From Mycetocola spongiae (GTDB taxonomy: Bacteria; Actinomycetota; Actinomycetes; Actinomycetales; Microbacteriaceae): a stretch of DNA of 64,000 bases. The translations under genes were made by a program, and so were the position numbers. Positions 9,234 through 18,297 of this stretch are shown here, in pieces (positions within the stretch are counted from its first letter, which is position 1; every line of letters begins with the position of its first letter). The notes beneath the pieces are model-generated. The model was given only the letters and a program-made list of their open reading frames with translations, was not told where the DNA came from and did not search any database. The stretch lies in assembly GCF_020424085.1 (NCBI RefSeq), contig NZ_CP080203.1:1240001-1304000 (forward strand), in the 5' to 3' direction.

Positions 9234-9899
9234 TTAGTCCCCCGCGGCGGCCGGCCCCGCGAGAAGCGGTATCGAGCGCCTCAGCCACGCCTCGTATTCC
9301 TCCCGACTCCAGCCCGCGCCGTGCACAAGCTGGTTATATCCCTCGGGTGAGAGCAGGAACGATACGGCATCCGCGCAGCGCCCGCGCGGGGCCTCCCCCC
9401 TAAGCAGGCCGCGGCGACGCAGCTCATCCACCAATATCAGCGTATCGGCGTGGCGCCGGGCCTGAAGCTCGGCGAGCGCCACCCCCAGCGCATCATCCGC
9501 GGCCGCCGCCGCAATGAGCGCCGACCAGAGCCGGCTGCTGCGGCTATTTGATGCGGCCACAAAGCGCACGATGCCCGCGAGATAGGTTTTATTATCAGCG
9601 GCGGCGGTGATGTGGGCCACCGGATCGTGATCGGCGAGCGAGTCCAGGCCCTCACTCCCGGCAAAGCTCTGCTCAAACGCCGCCAGCAGCAGGCTCCGCT
9701 TGGGGCCGCCGAGCTTCACCGTCTCGATCGAGACCCCGGCATCGCGCGCAATATCGGCCAGCGCCGTTCCGGCATACCCTGCGGAGGCAAATCTTGTGGC
9801 CGCCGCGTCCAGGATTCGCCGCCGAGTCTGCGCGGCCTGACTCGCGCGCAACTCGGAGTGATAGCGGCGATTATTGGGGTTGGATTTTTCGCCCGTCAT
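9234..9899 (-). CDS. TetR-family transcriptional regulator
   Basis: 221 residues from the ATG at 9899, preceded by GGAGG nine bases away on the minus strand. The N-terminal TetR DNA-binding domain (about 20-65) has AQTRRRILDAAATRFASAGYAGTALADIARDAGVS in pieces, but the recognition-helix end reads ETVKLGG instead of the usual TxYxHF. The rest is a helical ligand-binding domain. It is divergent from a glycosyltransferase gene with only 74 bases between starts, so it probably represses that gene and itself, with an inducer that may be the glycosyltransferase substrate (inferred). Confidence 0.88.
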   Translation of the reverse strand: MTGEKSNPNNRRYHSELRASQAAQTRRRILDAAATRFASAGYAGTALADIARDAGVSIETVKLGGPKRSLLLAAFEQSFAGSEGLDSLADHDPVAHITAAADNKTYLAGIVRFVAASNSRSSRLWSALIAAAAADDALGVALAELQARRHADTLILVDELRRRGLLRGEAPRGRCADAVSFLLSPEGYNQLVHGAGWSREEYEAWLRRSIPLLAGPAAAGD

Positions 9900-9900
9900 A

Positions 9901-9949
9901 TTGACTTGCCTCCGGGGGTAGTGAATACTTTCCTCGGGCCAGACTACCC
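9901..9949 (+). promoter_or_regulatory. Promoter and possible TetR operator for the glycosyltransferase
   Basis: TTGACT at 9901-9906 and AATACT at 9924-9929 are spaced by 17 bases and face the glycosyltransferase gene. GGGTAGT (9916-9922) and ACTACCC (9943-9949) form a 7-base inverted repeat spanning the -10 region, with 20 bases between the arms. This would be a sensible operator place for the neighbouring TetR protein. The promoter is moderately supported, the operator weakly. Confidence 0.4.
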
Positions 9950-9973
9950 TGTCCCGATACCCCAAAGGGCCCC

Positions 9974-11272
9974 ATGAACTCGATCCTGATCTGTAGCACC
10001 CCCGTGCACGGCCATGTCACCCCGCTTCTTGCCGTCTCCCGCCACCTCGCCCGGCAGGGCCACCGGGTACGCTTCCTGACCGGCCACCGCTATGCCGATG
10101 CCGTGCGCGCCACCGGTGCGGAGTTTCTTCCGCTGCCCGCCGAGGCCGATTATGACGACCGCGATATGAACGCCTCATTCCCGGGCCGGGTGGGAAAGTC
10201 CGGGGTCGCCGGGATCCGCTGGGACGTCGGCAATATCTTCCTGAACCCCGCGCCCGCGCAGATTCGCGCGGTGGACGAGGCGATCGCGCGGGAACCGGTG
10301 GACGCCATCCTGATCGAGAATATGTTTATCGGCGCGGTGGGGCTCCTCGCGCGCCCCCGCGCGGAACGCCCCGCCATCCTGAGCCTCGGGATCATCCCCC
10401 TCGGCGTGGAGAGCGTGGATACCGCCCCCTTTGGGCTCGGCGGGCTTCCCCGCCCCGGGGCCCTCGGCCGGATGCGCAACGCGGCACTCGGGGTCCTGAC
10501 CAAAAAGGTCATCTTCGGCGGCGTACAGCGCCAGGCCGAAAAAATCATGCTGGATGCCACGGGCACAAAACTCGACGGGTTTTTTATGACCGGGGCATCG
10601 CGGGCCGACGCAATCGTGCAGTTCACGGTGCCCGGATTTGAATATCCGCGCAGCGATCTCCCCAAGACCGTGCACTTTGTGGGCCCCATGTCCCGCGTCA
10701 CTCGGAGTGACGCGGAGGTCCCCGAGTGGTGGTCCGAGCTGGACGGCTCGCGCCCGGTGGTACACGTGAGCCAGGGCACCATCGCAAACGCCGATTATGA
10801 CGAGCTGATCGCACCCACGATGGCCGCGCTAGCCGCGGACGATGTGCTGGTGGTGGTATCCACGGGCGGGCGCGCGCTGTCCACCCTGCCCTCCCCGCTT
10901 CCCGCCAATGTGCGTGCGGCCGAATATTTACCCTTCGACCGGCTCCTGCCCCTCACCGATGTATATGTGAGCAATGGTGGTTATGGGGGTGTGCACTATG
11001 CGCTGGAACACGGGGTCCCGCTCGTGGTCGCGGGTATGACCGAGGATAAGGCCGAGGTCACCGCCCGCGTGCAGTGGTCCGGCGTGGGGGTGAATCTGCG
11101 CACCAATAGGCCCACCCCCGAGGCGGTGGGTGCGGCGGTGCGCCGGGTGCTCGCCGATCCCGGCTATGCCGCCCGCAGCCGCGCCCTCGGCGAGGATATC
11201 GCCGCCTCCAGCGGGCTCGCCGGACTCGATGCAGTACTCCGGGGCCTCACGTCTCAGCCTGTCTCCGAGTGA
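9974..11272 (+). CDS. GT1-family UDP-glycosyltransferase (macrolide-type)
   Basis: 432 residues. The N-terminal acceptor domain begins with ILICSTPVHGHVTPLLAVSRHLARQGHRVRFLTG, the typical GT-B start, in split form STPVHGHV and LARQGHRV. The C-terminal donor domain has VYVSNGGYGGVHYALEHGVPLV, the position of the nucleotide-sugar-binding motif, and TEDKAEVTARVQWSGVGV. The expected acceptor is a small hydrophobic molecule; in family members such glycosylation often inactivates macrolides or flavonoid-like compounds. Divergent pairing with a TetR gene suggests inducible detoxification. The acceptor is not predictable. Confidence 0.87.
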   Translation: MNSILICSTPVHGHVTPLLAVSRHLARQGHRVRFLTGHRYADAVRATGAEFLPLPAEADYDDRDMNASFPGRVGKSGVAGIRWDVGNIFLNPAPAQIRAVDEAIAREPVDAILIENMFIGAVGLLARPRAERPAILSLGIIPLGVESVDTAPFGLGGLPRPGALGRMRNAALGVLTKKVIFGGVQRQAEKIMLDATGTKLDGFFMTGASRADAIVQFTVPGFEYPRSDLPKTVHFVGPMSRVTRSDAEVPEWWSELDGSRPVVHVSQGTIANADYDELIAPTMAALAADDVLVVVSTGGRALSTLPSPLPANVRAAEYLPFDRLLPLTDVYVSNGGYGGVHYALEHGVPLVVAGMTEDKAEVTARVQWSGVGVNLRTNRPTPEAVGAAVRRVLADPGYAARSRALGEDIAASSGLAGLDAVLRGLTSQPVSE

Positions 11273-11303
11273 GCGTGCCCGGGAATATCCAGCCGGGCGT
11301 GGG

Positions 11304-11933
11304 CTAGGGGGTGGAGGCCCCGCGCGCGGCCGCGATAAACGCGCGGATCAGCCCGGGGTCCTTCACGCCGCGGCTGGATTCCACGCCGCTGGATACATCC
11401 ACGCCCGCGGGGCCGAGGGCCGCGATGAGGCCCGCGACGTTCCCGGGGTTCAGCCCGCCCGCGAGCAGCCAAAAACCGCGCGGCAATTCGCCGCCGAGCA
11501 CCGCGGCATCAAAGACCTCGCCGGCCCCGGGTTCCACCGCGTCCAGCAGGAGTCGGCGGCCCTCCCAGGCCCGGCGCTCCCCCGCGGCGAGCGCCGCATA
11601 GGCGGGCGCTGACAAGGCACGCATCGTGCGGAAGCCCTCCCCCTCCACGCGCTCCAGATCGGAGACGGTCTCGTTGCCATGCAGCTGCACGGTGGTCAGC
11701 GCGGCCCGGCGGGCGATGTTCAGCACCTCGGAGATGTCCTGATTGCGGAATACCCCCACGGTTTCCACGCCCGGGTCCACCTCGGCGCCCAATTCGGCGG
11801 CCCGCTCGGCACTCACCGTGCGCGGGCTGCCCGGGGCAAAAACAAAACCCACGGCATCGGCCCCGGAGTCCACGGCGACCCGCACGGTCTCCGCGGTTTG
11901 CAGGCCACAGATTTTGATAAAGGGGGCGCTCAT
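11304..11933 (-). CDS. trpF: Phosphoribosylanthranilate isomerase
   Basis: Converts N-(5-phosphoribosyl)anthranilate to the carboxyphenylamino-deoxyribulose phosphate in tryptophan synthesis. 209 residues, a (beta/alpha)8 barrel. Catalytic landmarks: FIKICGL at the N-terminus with the general-base Cys, VGVFRN, TVQLHG, and the C-terminal catalytic Asp and phosphate loop WLLAGGLNPGNV ... GVDVSSGVE. The ATG is at 11933. It stands alone without other trp genes, between convergent glycosyltransferase and divergent sugar-transport genes. Many actinobacteria lack trpF and use PriA, so a separate copy is noteworthy. Confidence 0.93.
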   Translation of the reverse strand: MSAPFIKICGLQTAETVRVAVDSGADAVGFVFAPGSPRTVSAERAAELGAEVDPGVETVGVFRNQDISEVLNIARRAALTTVQLHGNETVSDLERVEGEGFRTMRALSAPAYAALAAGERRAWEGRRLLLDAVEPGAGEVFDAAVLGGELPRGFWLLAGGLNPGNVAGLIAALGPAGVDVSSGVESSRGVKDPGLIRAFIAAARGASTP

Positions 11934-11971
11934 GCGGGCCTGCCTTCCGGGAGGGGCGGGATAAACGGGGA

Positions 11972-11998
11972 CCCTGTCATGTTAACAGGGGTGATCAC
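11972..11998. promoter_or_regulatory. Palindromes between trpF and the sugar ABC operon
   Basis: CCCTGT (11972-11977) and ACAGGG (11985-11990) form an inverted repeat with a seven-base centre and are followed at once by the perfect 8-base palindrome GTGATCAC (11991-11998). They lie 39 bases before the trpF start and about 210 before the sugar-binding-protein start. The rest of the 271-base gap shows only ACGCGT at 12054-12059 in a partly palindromic surround. Candidate operators; the regulator is unknown. Confidence 0.35.
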
Positions 11999-12204
11999 TC
12001 CCCGCGTCCCTACACACTCAGCGGCGATTTACCGAGGGTTCCCGCCGAATATGACGCGTTATTTCCTTGCGTGACAAAAACCGGGGGTCCGCGGGCCGAT
12101 TATTACCGCGGGAGTTTGCGCCCGGCCCGGCGTCCAGCAACATGGCGATCAGTGGATATTTGTCCTCCCCGTCACACCCCCACTCATCCCCTTGGAGAAG
12201 AACC

Positions 12205-13236
12205 TTGTTGAAAAAATCCCAGACCTGGGCGAGCCTCGGCGCCGTAATCGCGCTCGGCGCCCTCCTCGCCGGTTGCAGCGTGAAGCAGGAGGCCCCGGCC
12301 CCCGCCGCGGCCGCAACCGCAGCCCCCGCCGCCGCCTCCGCCGATGTCCCCTCCCTCGAGGGCAAGACCATCGGTATCGCCGCGAAGGATGTGGTGCGCG
12401 ATTTTGGTCGCCTCACCTATCAGAGCGTGCAGGACCGGGTCACCGAGCTGGGCGGCACCGTGATCGCCACCCAGGCCGATGCCAAGGACGATAAGCATGT
12501 TGCCAATGTCGAAAACCTGATCTCGCAGAAGGTCGACGCGATCGTGGTGATCCTCGGGGATTCCACCACCCTCGCCCCCGCGCTGGAAAAGGCCGATGCC
12601 GCGGGGATCCCGCTGTTCACGATCGACCACGCCAGCCCCCACTCGGTTAATAACATCGGTTCCGATAACTGGAATATTGGATCCACCGTGGCACGCACCC
12701 TCGCCGAGGATCTGCGCGGCACCGGCAGCGTGCTGGTCTTTAACGGTTTCTATGACGTGGTGCCCTGCCAGATTCGCTATGACGAGTTCCGCCTGGTGCT
12801 GAAGAACTACCCGGATATTAAGATCATCGAGCCCGAGCTGCAGGATATCTACGAGGGCACCATCGAGGATGCCAAGCGCAAAACCGCCGATGCAATCTCC
12901 CGCGAGGGCGCCGAAAATATCAACGCCGTCTGGTCCTGCTGGGATCTGCCCGCGATCGGGGCCGCCCAGGCCATCGACGCCGCCGGCATCAAGACCATTA
13001 AGACCTATGGCGTGGACGCCGAGCCCGGCGCCCTCGACCTGATCGCCAACCCCGATTCCAGCTATGCGCTGACCGTGGCCCAGCAGCCCAGCCTATTTGG
13101 TAAGACCTCCGCCGAGAACGTCGCCCGCTATCTGGGCGGCCAGCAGGACTCCGTGCCGCTGAGCACCTACCTGGACGCGGTTGTGGTGGATAAGGCCAAT
13201 GTGGCCGAGCGCCGCAAGGAACTTGGACTTGAGTAA
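12205..13236 (+). CDS. Ribose-type sugar ABC transporter, substrate-binding lipoprotein
   Basis: Solute receptor of the RbsB-like periplasmic-binding-protein group, 343 residues from the TTG at 12205 (a second TTG follows at 12208). GGAG lies seven bases before the first. The signal peptide ends in the lipobox LLAGC, anchoring it outside the membrane. The mature part has TIGIAAKDVVRDFG, ENLISQKVDAIVVILGDS and IPLFTIDHA, the usual alternating beta/alpha pattern with sugar-contacting acids. It heads a four-gene operon with ATPase and two permeases. The convergent deoC suggests pentose or deoxyribose or nucleoside uptake, which is inference. Confidence 0.9.
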   Translation: MLKKSQTWASLGAVIALGALLAGCSVKQEAPAPAAAATAAPAAASADVPSLEGKTIGIAAKDVVRDFGRLTYQSVQDRVTELGGTVIATQADAKDDKHVANVENLISQKVDAIVVILGDSTTLAPALEKADAAGIPLFTIDHASPHSVNNIGSDNWNIGSTVARTLAEDLRGTGSVLVFNGFYDVVPCQIRYDEFRLVLKNYPDIKIIEPELQDIYEGTIEDAKRKTADAISREGAENINAVWSCWDLPAIGAAQAIDAAGIKTIKTYGVDAEPGALDLIANPDSSYALTVAQQPSLFGKTSAENVARYLGGQQDSVPLSTYLDAVVVDKANVAERRKELGLE

Positions 13237-14770
13237 TATCCCCACCCCCGGTGCCCTCGAACTGCGTGGAATCTCCAAGCACTTCGGGGGCGTCCGGGTT
13301 TTGCACTCCGTGGATCTCACGGTGGCCCCGGGCGAGGTGCTGGCACTGGTGGGCGAGAACGGCGCCGGGAAGTCCACGCTGATTAAAATCCTCACCGGGC
13401 TGTACTCGCGCGAGGAGGGAAGCATCACGCTGGGCCGCAGCGAGCTGGATATTTCCAGCCCGGCCGATGCCGAGCGGGCGGGCATCCGGGTGGTCCACCA
13501 GGACCGGCATCTCGCGGGCCGCCTCACCGTGGCCGAACAGCTGTATCTGGGGGCCACGGATGTGCCGCTGATCTCCGGGCGCGGCCTGATTCGTCGCGCC
13601 GAGGCGGATCTTTCCCGGCTCGTGGGCCTGGACCTGCCCGCCGATCTGCTGATCGATGACCTCACCGTGGCCGAGCAGCAGCTGGTCCAGATTGCCGCGG
13701 CGATCCTGGTGACCCCGCGCGTGCTGATCCTCGACGAGCCCACCGCTCCGCTGGCCGCCGCCGAGGTTGAGCGCCTCTTTGCCACGCTGCAGCGCCTGCG
13801 CGACGCGGGTGTGGCCATCATCTATATCTCGCATTATCTGCGCGAGGTGCGGGAGGTGAGTGATCGGGTACTCGTGCTGCGCAACGGCGAGCGCGTGGGC
13901 GATGTGGACCTGCGGGTCTCCCCGCCGCCCGCGGGCACGACCGATCCGGTCCTCGATCACATCGTGGAACTCATGGTCGGGCGCAGCGTTAACGAGTTTG
14001 GGGCGCGCACGCGCCCCGCCCCCGATCAGACGGGAATCCCCGCGCTGGAGGTCACCCGGCTGGGCGTGCCCGGCAGCCTGGAAAACTTTGCCGTGAGCGT
14101 GTATCCGGGCGAAGTGGTAGGGGTAACCGGGCTGGTTGGTTCCGGCATCGAGCGTCTCGCGGATGCCGTGACCGGCGCCGAGGCGCGCGCCGGCTCGGTG
14201 GCCCTCTCCGGGAAACCCGTGCGCAACTCGCGCGCCTTTGTGGCCGCGGGGGGCGCCTATGTGCCCTCGGATCGCCGCCGCGATGGTGTGCTCCTGGGCC
14301 ATACCGTGCGCGAGAATCTCTCCCTCGCGAGCCTTGGCGCGGTCACCGGGGCGCTGGGCCTGATCCGCGCCGCGGCCGAGCGCACGCTGGCCCGCGACCT
14401 CGTGGCCCGGCTGGGCATCCGTCCGGCACGCCCCGAGGCCGTGGCCGGAACGCTCTCCGGGGGCAATCAGCAGAAGGTGGTGTTGGGCCGCTGGCTCGCC
14501 GCCCGCTCGCGCCTATTTGTCCTGGATCAGCCCACCGCGGGCGTGGATATCGGCTCGCGCGAGCAGATCTATGAGCGCATCGATGAGGCCGTGGACGCGG
14601 GCTCCGGGGTGCTCCTGATCAGCCTCGACCTGGAGGAGCTGATTGGGCTCTCCGATCGGGTCCTCATTTTATATCGCGGCGAGATCGTGGCCGAATTGCC
14701 GCGCGCCGAAGCCACCGTGGACGCCGTGCTGGCACTCGCGTCCGGGTCCCGGGAAGGAACCCTTCGATGA
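13229..14770 (+). CDS. Sugar ABC transporter, dual-domain ATPase (RbsA/MglA type)
   Basis: 513 residues from the TTG at 13229, which overlaps the receptor gene stop by 8 bases and has AAGGA eight bases upstream. The first ATPase domain has Walker A GENGAGKST and Walker B VLILDEPTA. Its signature-loop counterpart reads DDLTVAEQQLVQIA, as in this subfamily. The second domain has the degenerate P-loop GLVGSGIERLA, a normal LSGGNQQKVVLGRWL signature and LFVLDQPTAGVD. This split of one canonical and one degenerate site is normal for ribose/galactoside-type ATPases. Cytoplasmic partner of the two following permeases. Confidence 0.94.
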   Translation: MSNIPTPGALELRGISKHFGGVRVLHSVDLTVAPGEVLALVGENGAGKSTLIKILTGLYSREEGSITLGRSELDISSPADAERAGIRVVHQDRHLAGRLTVAEQLYLGATDVPLISGRGLIRRAEADLSRLVGLDLPADLLIDDLTVAEQQLVQIAAAILVTPRVLILDEPTAPLAAAEVERLFATLQRLRDAGVAIIYISHYLREVREVSDRVLVLRNGERVGDVDLRVSPPPAGTTDPVLDHIVELMVGRSVNEFGARTRPAPDQTGIPALEVTRLGVPGSLENFAVSVYPGEVVGVTGLVGSGIERLADAVTGAEARAGSVALSGKPVRNSRAFVAAGGAYVPSDRRRDGVLLGHTVRENLSLASLGAVTGALGLIRAAAERTLARDLVARLGIRPARPEAVAGTLSGGNQQKVVLGRWLAARSRLFVLDQPTAGVDIGSREQIYERIDEAVDAGSGVLLISLDLEELIGLSDRVLILYRGEIVAELPRAEATVDAVLALASGSREGTLR

Positions 14771-15759
14771 CCGCCCTCGCCCCCGCCGCCCCGCGCCTCG
14801 CGCGCCGCGGTTCCTCCCGCTGGCTCGGCAGCATCGGCTATTTTGTGGTGCTCGCGGAGATCATCCTGTTCTCCGTGGCGAGCCCGCATTTTTTGAGCGC
14901 CGATAATCTCGCCACGATCCTGGGGCAGGCGGCCGTCTACGCCATCGCCGCCTTTGGCCTGACCCTCGTGGTGGCCGTGGGCGGGGATGATGTGATCCGC
15001 GGCGGCATCGATCTCTCGATTGGCGCAACCCTGGGCCTGGCCGGCGCCGTGGTGGCGCTGCTCTCCGGCGCCGGCGCGCCCTTCCCCGTGGCCGTGCTCG
15101 CGGGCCTGGCCGTGGGTGCCGCGATCGGCCTGCTGAACGGGCTCGTGGTGGTGGCCGGGGTGCGGCCGCTGCTGGTGACCCTCGCCACGATGAGCATGGT
15201 CGCGAGCCTCACCATTGTGCTCACCAATAATGTGAAGATTCCGGCCACCGGGCCCGAGTTTGCGCTACTGCGCGATGGCGGTCCCGCGGGCCTATCCGGC
15301 GCGGTGCTGGTGCTGATCGTGGTCTTTGCGATCGTGGCATTCCTGCTCGGGCGCACCCGCTGGGGCACCCGGGCCTATGCCGTGGGGCAAAACCCGGTGG
15401 CCGCGCGCGTGGCCGGCATCTCGGTCGCCCGCTATACCGTGACCAGCTATGTCTGTGCGTCGATCCTCGCGGCCCTCGCGGGTGTCCTGATGACCGCGCG
15501 CCTCTCGGCCGCGCTGCCCGGAATCGGCGAGCAGATGCTGATTGATATTCTGCTGGCCTCGCTGATGTCCATCGCGTTCTCGCGCCGGCTGGTGGTCACC
15601 ATCACGGGCACACTTTTTAGTGCCGTTTTTGTGGCGGTGCTCACCAATGGCTTCACCCAGCTTGGTGTGGGCAGCCAGTGGATCGGTATCGCCAAGGGAG
15701 CCCTTATTCTGATCGTCCTGGCCGTAGCCGCCATCCGTGAACGGAGCGTGCGCCGATGA
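14767..15759 (+). CDS. Sugar ABC transporter permease 1 (RbsC family)
   Basis: 330-residue integral membrane protein with about nine or ten helices. [22 protein letters not shown] near residues 74-95, with the GGIDLSIG signature, is the conserved loop of ribose-type permeases that meets the ATPase. The ATG overlaps the ATPase stop in ATGA. The following permease overlaps by four bases. Two different permeases imply a heterodimeric channel. Confidence 0.93.
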   Translation: MTALAPAAPRLARRGSSRWLGSIGYFVVLAEIILFSVASPHFLSADNLATILGQAAVYAIAAFGLTLVVAVGGDDVIRGGIDLSIGATLGLAGAVVALLSGAGAPFPVAVLAGLAVGAAIGLLNGLVVVAGVRPLLVTLATMSMVASLTIVLTNNVKIPATGPEFALLRDGGPAGLSGAVLVLIVVFAIVAFLLGRTRWGTRAYAVGQNPVAARVAGISVARYTVTSYVCASILAALAGVLMTARLSAALPGIGEQMLIDILLASLMSIAFSRRLVVTITGTLFSAVFVAVLTNGFTQLGVGSQWIGIAKGALILIVLAVAAIRERSVRR

Positions 15760-16775
15760 GCCACGGAACCCCCACCCCAGAACGCCTTTTCAGCCTGGCC
15801 GCGGCGGCCCCGCGCCTGCTCGCCCCGGTGGCGCTGGCCGTGATCCTGATCTTTTTTGCGATCCTCAGCCCCCGCTTTTTAACCGCTGAAAACCTGCTCT
15901 CGGTGCTCAACCAGAACGCGCTGCTGCTGCTCGCGGCAATCGCGATGACCGTGGTGGTGCGCGCGGGCGGCATCGACCTCTCGATCGGTGTGGCCATCGA
16001 TATCGCGGCGCTTACCGTGGCCTCGCTCCTGGCCGATGGCTATGTGCTCTGGTATGCGCTGCTCTTTGGCCTGCTGGCCGGGGCGAGCGTGGGCGCGCTT
16101 AACGCCTTCCTGATCGTGATCCTCGGAATCCGTCCGTTCCTGGCCACGCTCAGCGTCTGGTTTATCGGCGCCGGCGTGCAGCAGGTCGCCACCGGGGGTG
16201 GCTCACCCATCTATCTCTCGGGCCCGCGCACTCCCCCCGGGTTTGCGCAGATCGGGGCGGGCAGCGTGCTGGGCATCGCGATCCCCGTGCTGATCGCGCT
16301 GGTGGTGCTAGGGCTGGTCTGGGTGATCCTGGAGCGCAGCCGCTGGGGCCGGGTGCTCACCGCGGCGGGGGCCCAGCCCACCGCCACCCGGATCGCCGGC
16401 CGCCTCACCCGCACCGCGATCATCTCCGCGTATATTTTTGCGGCACTGATCGCGGCCATCGCGGGTATTGTCCTGGCCTCGCGCTCCAGCGGGTTTGTGC
16501 CGGCCAGCGGGCAGCTCTATGTGCTGGATTCGATCGGCGCGGTATTTATCGGCGCGACGCTCAGCCGCTTTGGCCGCCCCAATCTGTTGGGAACGCTGGT
16601 GGGTGTGCTGATATTTGCCCTACTCACCAACGGCATGAATCTGATTGGGCTCTCGTTCCACTGGCAGGGGCTCGCGCGCGGAGGAATCCTGCTGCTGATC
16701 CTGCTGCTGGGCGTGCTGCTCTCGCGGGATTATGCCTCGGGACGCGCCCGCAGGGCGCTACCCGTGGCGGCCTAA
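15756..16775 (+). CDS. Sugar ABC transporter permease 2 (RbsC family)
   Basis: 339 residues, homologous to the preceding permease, with [20 protein letters not shown] near residues 67-86. Starts with ATG in ATGA overlap. It ends in TAA whose first bases are shared with the stop codon of the convergent deoC (CTAA at 16772-16775), leaving no space for a terminator between the two transcription units. Confidence 0.93.
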   Translation: MSHGTPTPERLFSLAAAAPRLLAPVALAVILIFFAILSPRFLTAENLLSVLNQNALLLLAAIAMTVVVRAGGIDLSIGVAIDIAALTVASLLADGYVLWYALLFGLLAGASVGALNAFLIVILGIRPFLATLSVWFIGAGVQQVATGGGSPIYLSGPRTPPGFAQIGAGSVLGIAIPVLIALVVLGLVWVILERSRWGRVLTAAGAQPTATRIAGRLTRTAIISAYIFAALIAAIAGIVLASRSSGFVPASGQLYVLDSIGAVFIGATLSRFGRPNLLGTLVGVLIFALLTNGMNLIGLSFHWQGLARGGILLLILLLGVLLSRDYASGRARRALPVAA

Positions 16776-17473
16776 TACCCGGAGTCGGTGGCCTCCGGTA
16801 CCGCCGCGCCCTCCCATTCGGCGAGGATCGCGGCGGTGCCGGAGAGGCCCAGGCGGGTGGCGCCGGCATCCAGCATGTCGCGCACGGCCTGGGCCGTGCG
16901 GATGCCACCCGAGGCCTTCACTCCCACCGCGGGACCCACGGTGCGGGCCATCAGCGATACGGCGTGTACGCTCGCGCCGCCGGCCGGATGGAAGCCCGTG
17001 GAGGTCTTCACAAAATCGGCCCCGGCATCGCGCGCCATCTCGCAGGTGGCCACGATCTCCGCATCGCTCAGGCTCGCCGATTCGATGATGACCTTGAGGA
17101 TCAGCGGCGCGGGAACGGCCGCGCGGACCGCGGCGATCTCGGCCCGCACCCCGGCCCAATCGGCGGCCTTTACCAGGCCGGCGTTGACCACCATATCGAT
17201 CTCATCGGCCCCGCAGGCCACCGCGTGGGTGGCCTCAAAGGCCTTCACCACACCGGCGTGGGCTCCCGAAGGGAAGCCCACGACGGTGACGATCTCGCGC
17301 CCGTGCTTCTCCACCGGCAGGACACTCGGCGAGAGGCACACCCGGCGCACACCGAGGCGTCGCGCATCGGCGAGGAACTCGTCCACCCGCTCGGCCGTGG
17401 CATCGGCTGCCAGGAGGGTGTGATCGGTGATGCTGAGGAGATCGGCGGTGCTCACGGGGGCGTTTTGACTCAT
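16772..17473 (-). CDS. deoC: Deoxyribose-phosphate aldolase
   Basis: Class I aldolase splitting 2-deoxyribose 5-phosphate to glyceraldehyde 3-phosphate and acetaldehyde in deoxynucleoside catabolism. 233 residues from the ATG at 17473. The Schiff-base lysine lies in DFVKTSTGF; the second catalytic lysine is in [11 protein letters not shown], and the family motif [10 protein letters not shown] and DEIDMVVN are present. Upstream frame extension exists but lacks a start with family similarity. Convergent to the sugar ABC operon, with which it may share a function in pentose use. Confidence 0.96.
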   Translation of the reverse strand: MSQNAPVSTADLLSITDHTLLAADATAERVDEFLADARRLGVRRVCLSPSVLPVEKHGREIVTVVGFPSGAHAGVVKAFEATHAVACGADEIDMVVNAGLVKAADWAGVRAEIAAVRAAVPAPLILKVIIESASLSDAEIVATCEMARDAGADFVKTSTGFHPAGGASVHAVSLMARTVGPAVGVKASGGIRTAQAVRDMLDAGATRLGLSGTAAILAEWEGAAVPEATDSGY

Positions 17474-17520
17474 GCCCTCATCTTCACGCCTGTGGCCCGG
17501 TATTGCAATATGTGGCGCGG

Positions 17521-18297
17521 CTAGCCGGCCACCGGCGTGGACCAGCCACGGGTGATGTGCAGGCCGCGGCCCTCGGCGGACCACTCAAAATTGGCCTGCC
17601 CCTGATAGGCGCCGTATTCGTGCACATTGGTCCAGCGGCCCACCCGCCCCGCGGAGGTGGGGGCCCCCACGGTCACGTCCACGCGCTGCACGGTGGAGGC
17701 GTTTTCGGTGCTGAAGTTCTCGATAAAACCGCCCTGCCAATTGCGCAGATAGCCGCTGCCCTCCGGCACCGTCCACTGCCCGATGTCCCACTGCTGGCCC
17801 GTGGTTTCATCCTGCACCGTGCCGGCCCAGAGGTCGCCATCGATATTTTGTACCGTCTGGGTATAGCGATGCGTATAGTCGGCATCGATCAGCAGCGCGC
17901 AGCTCACGCCCGCACCGCCATCGGCCCCGTCGCGGCACGTGGGGCTGGTGGTGCGGGTTCCGGCAACAAAGCTCGAGAAGATCGCGCGCAGCTTCGGGCC
18001 ATCGGCGCCCGGGGACTGCGGCTGCAGACCGATATAGCCCACCGAGGCACGGTCCGAGGGCACGTTCTTAAACGAGAATTGATGCGCGATATAGGTGCCC
18101 CGCTTTTGCGCGGTATCCGGATGGAACTGGGTGCTGAACGTGACATCGCTCAGCCCCTCCGCGGGGGTGCCGAGAATCTGCCAGACATAGCCGACGTTGC
18201 CGCCGTAGCTGGCGGCCTGGGCGGGAGCGGCGGAACCGAGCCCGATCAGCAGCGCGGAGGCGGCCGCAATCAGGGCCGTCTTCAGTGGTGTTTTCAT
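17521..18297 (-). CDS. Secreted protein of unknown function
   Basis: 258 residues from the ATG at 18297, with GGAAAGGA upstream. Residues 1-28 form a Sec signal peptide ([20 protein letters not shown], cleavage after APAQA). The mature part is rich in Gly, Trp, Tyr and Asn, predicted as beta strands, with two cysteines (SPTCRDG and GVSCALL) that may form a disulfide. Segments such as [10 protein letters not shown] and [18 protein letters not shown] look like a carbohydrate-binding or lectin-like sandwich, but I do not recognise the family. Single gene with its own upstream region holding a long palindrome. Confidence 0.75.
   Translation of the reverse strand: MKTPLKTALIAAASALLIGLGSAAPAQAASYGGNVGYVWQILGTPAEGLSDVTFSTQFHPDTAQKRGTYIAHQFSFKNVPSDRASVGYIGLQPQSPGADGPKLRAIFSSFVAGTRTTSPTCRDGADGGAGVSCALLIDADYTHRYTQTVQNIDGDLWAGTVQDETTGQQWDIGQWTVPEGSGYLRNWQGGFIENFSTENASTVQRVDVTVGAPTSAGRVGRWTNVHEYGAYQGQANFEWSAEGRGLHITRGWSTPVAG

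Noticed and set aside
17474-17584. Upstream extension of deoC
   Set aside because: Extra residues are not in the aldolase family and overlap the neighbouring secreted-protein gene.
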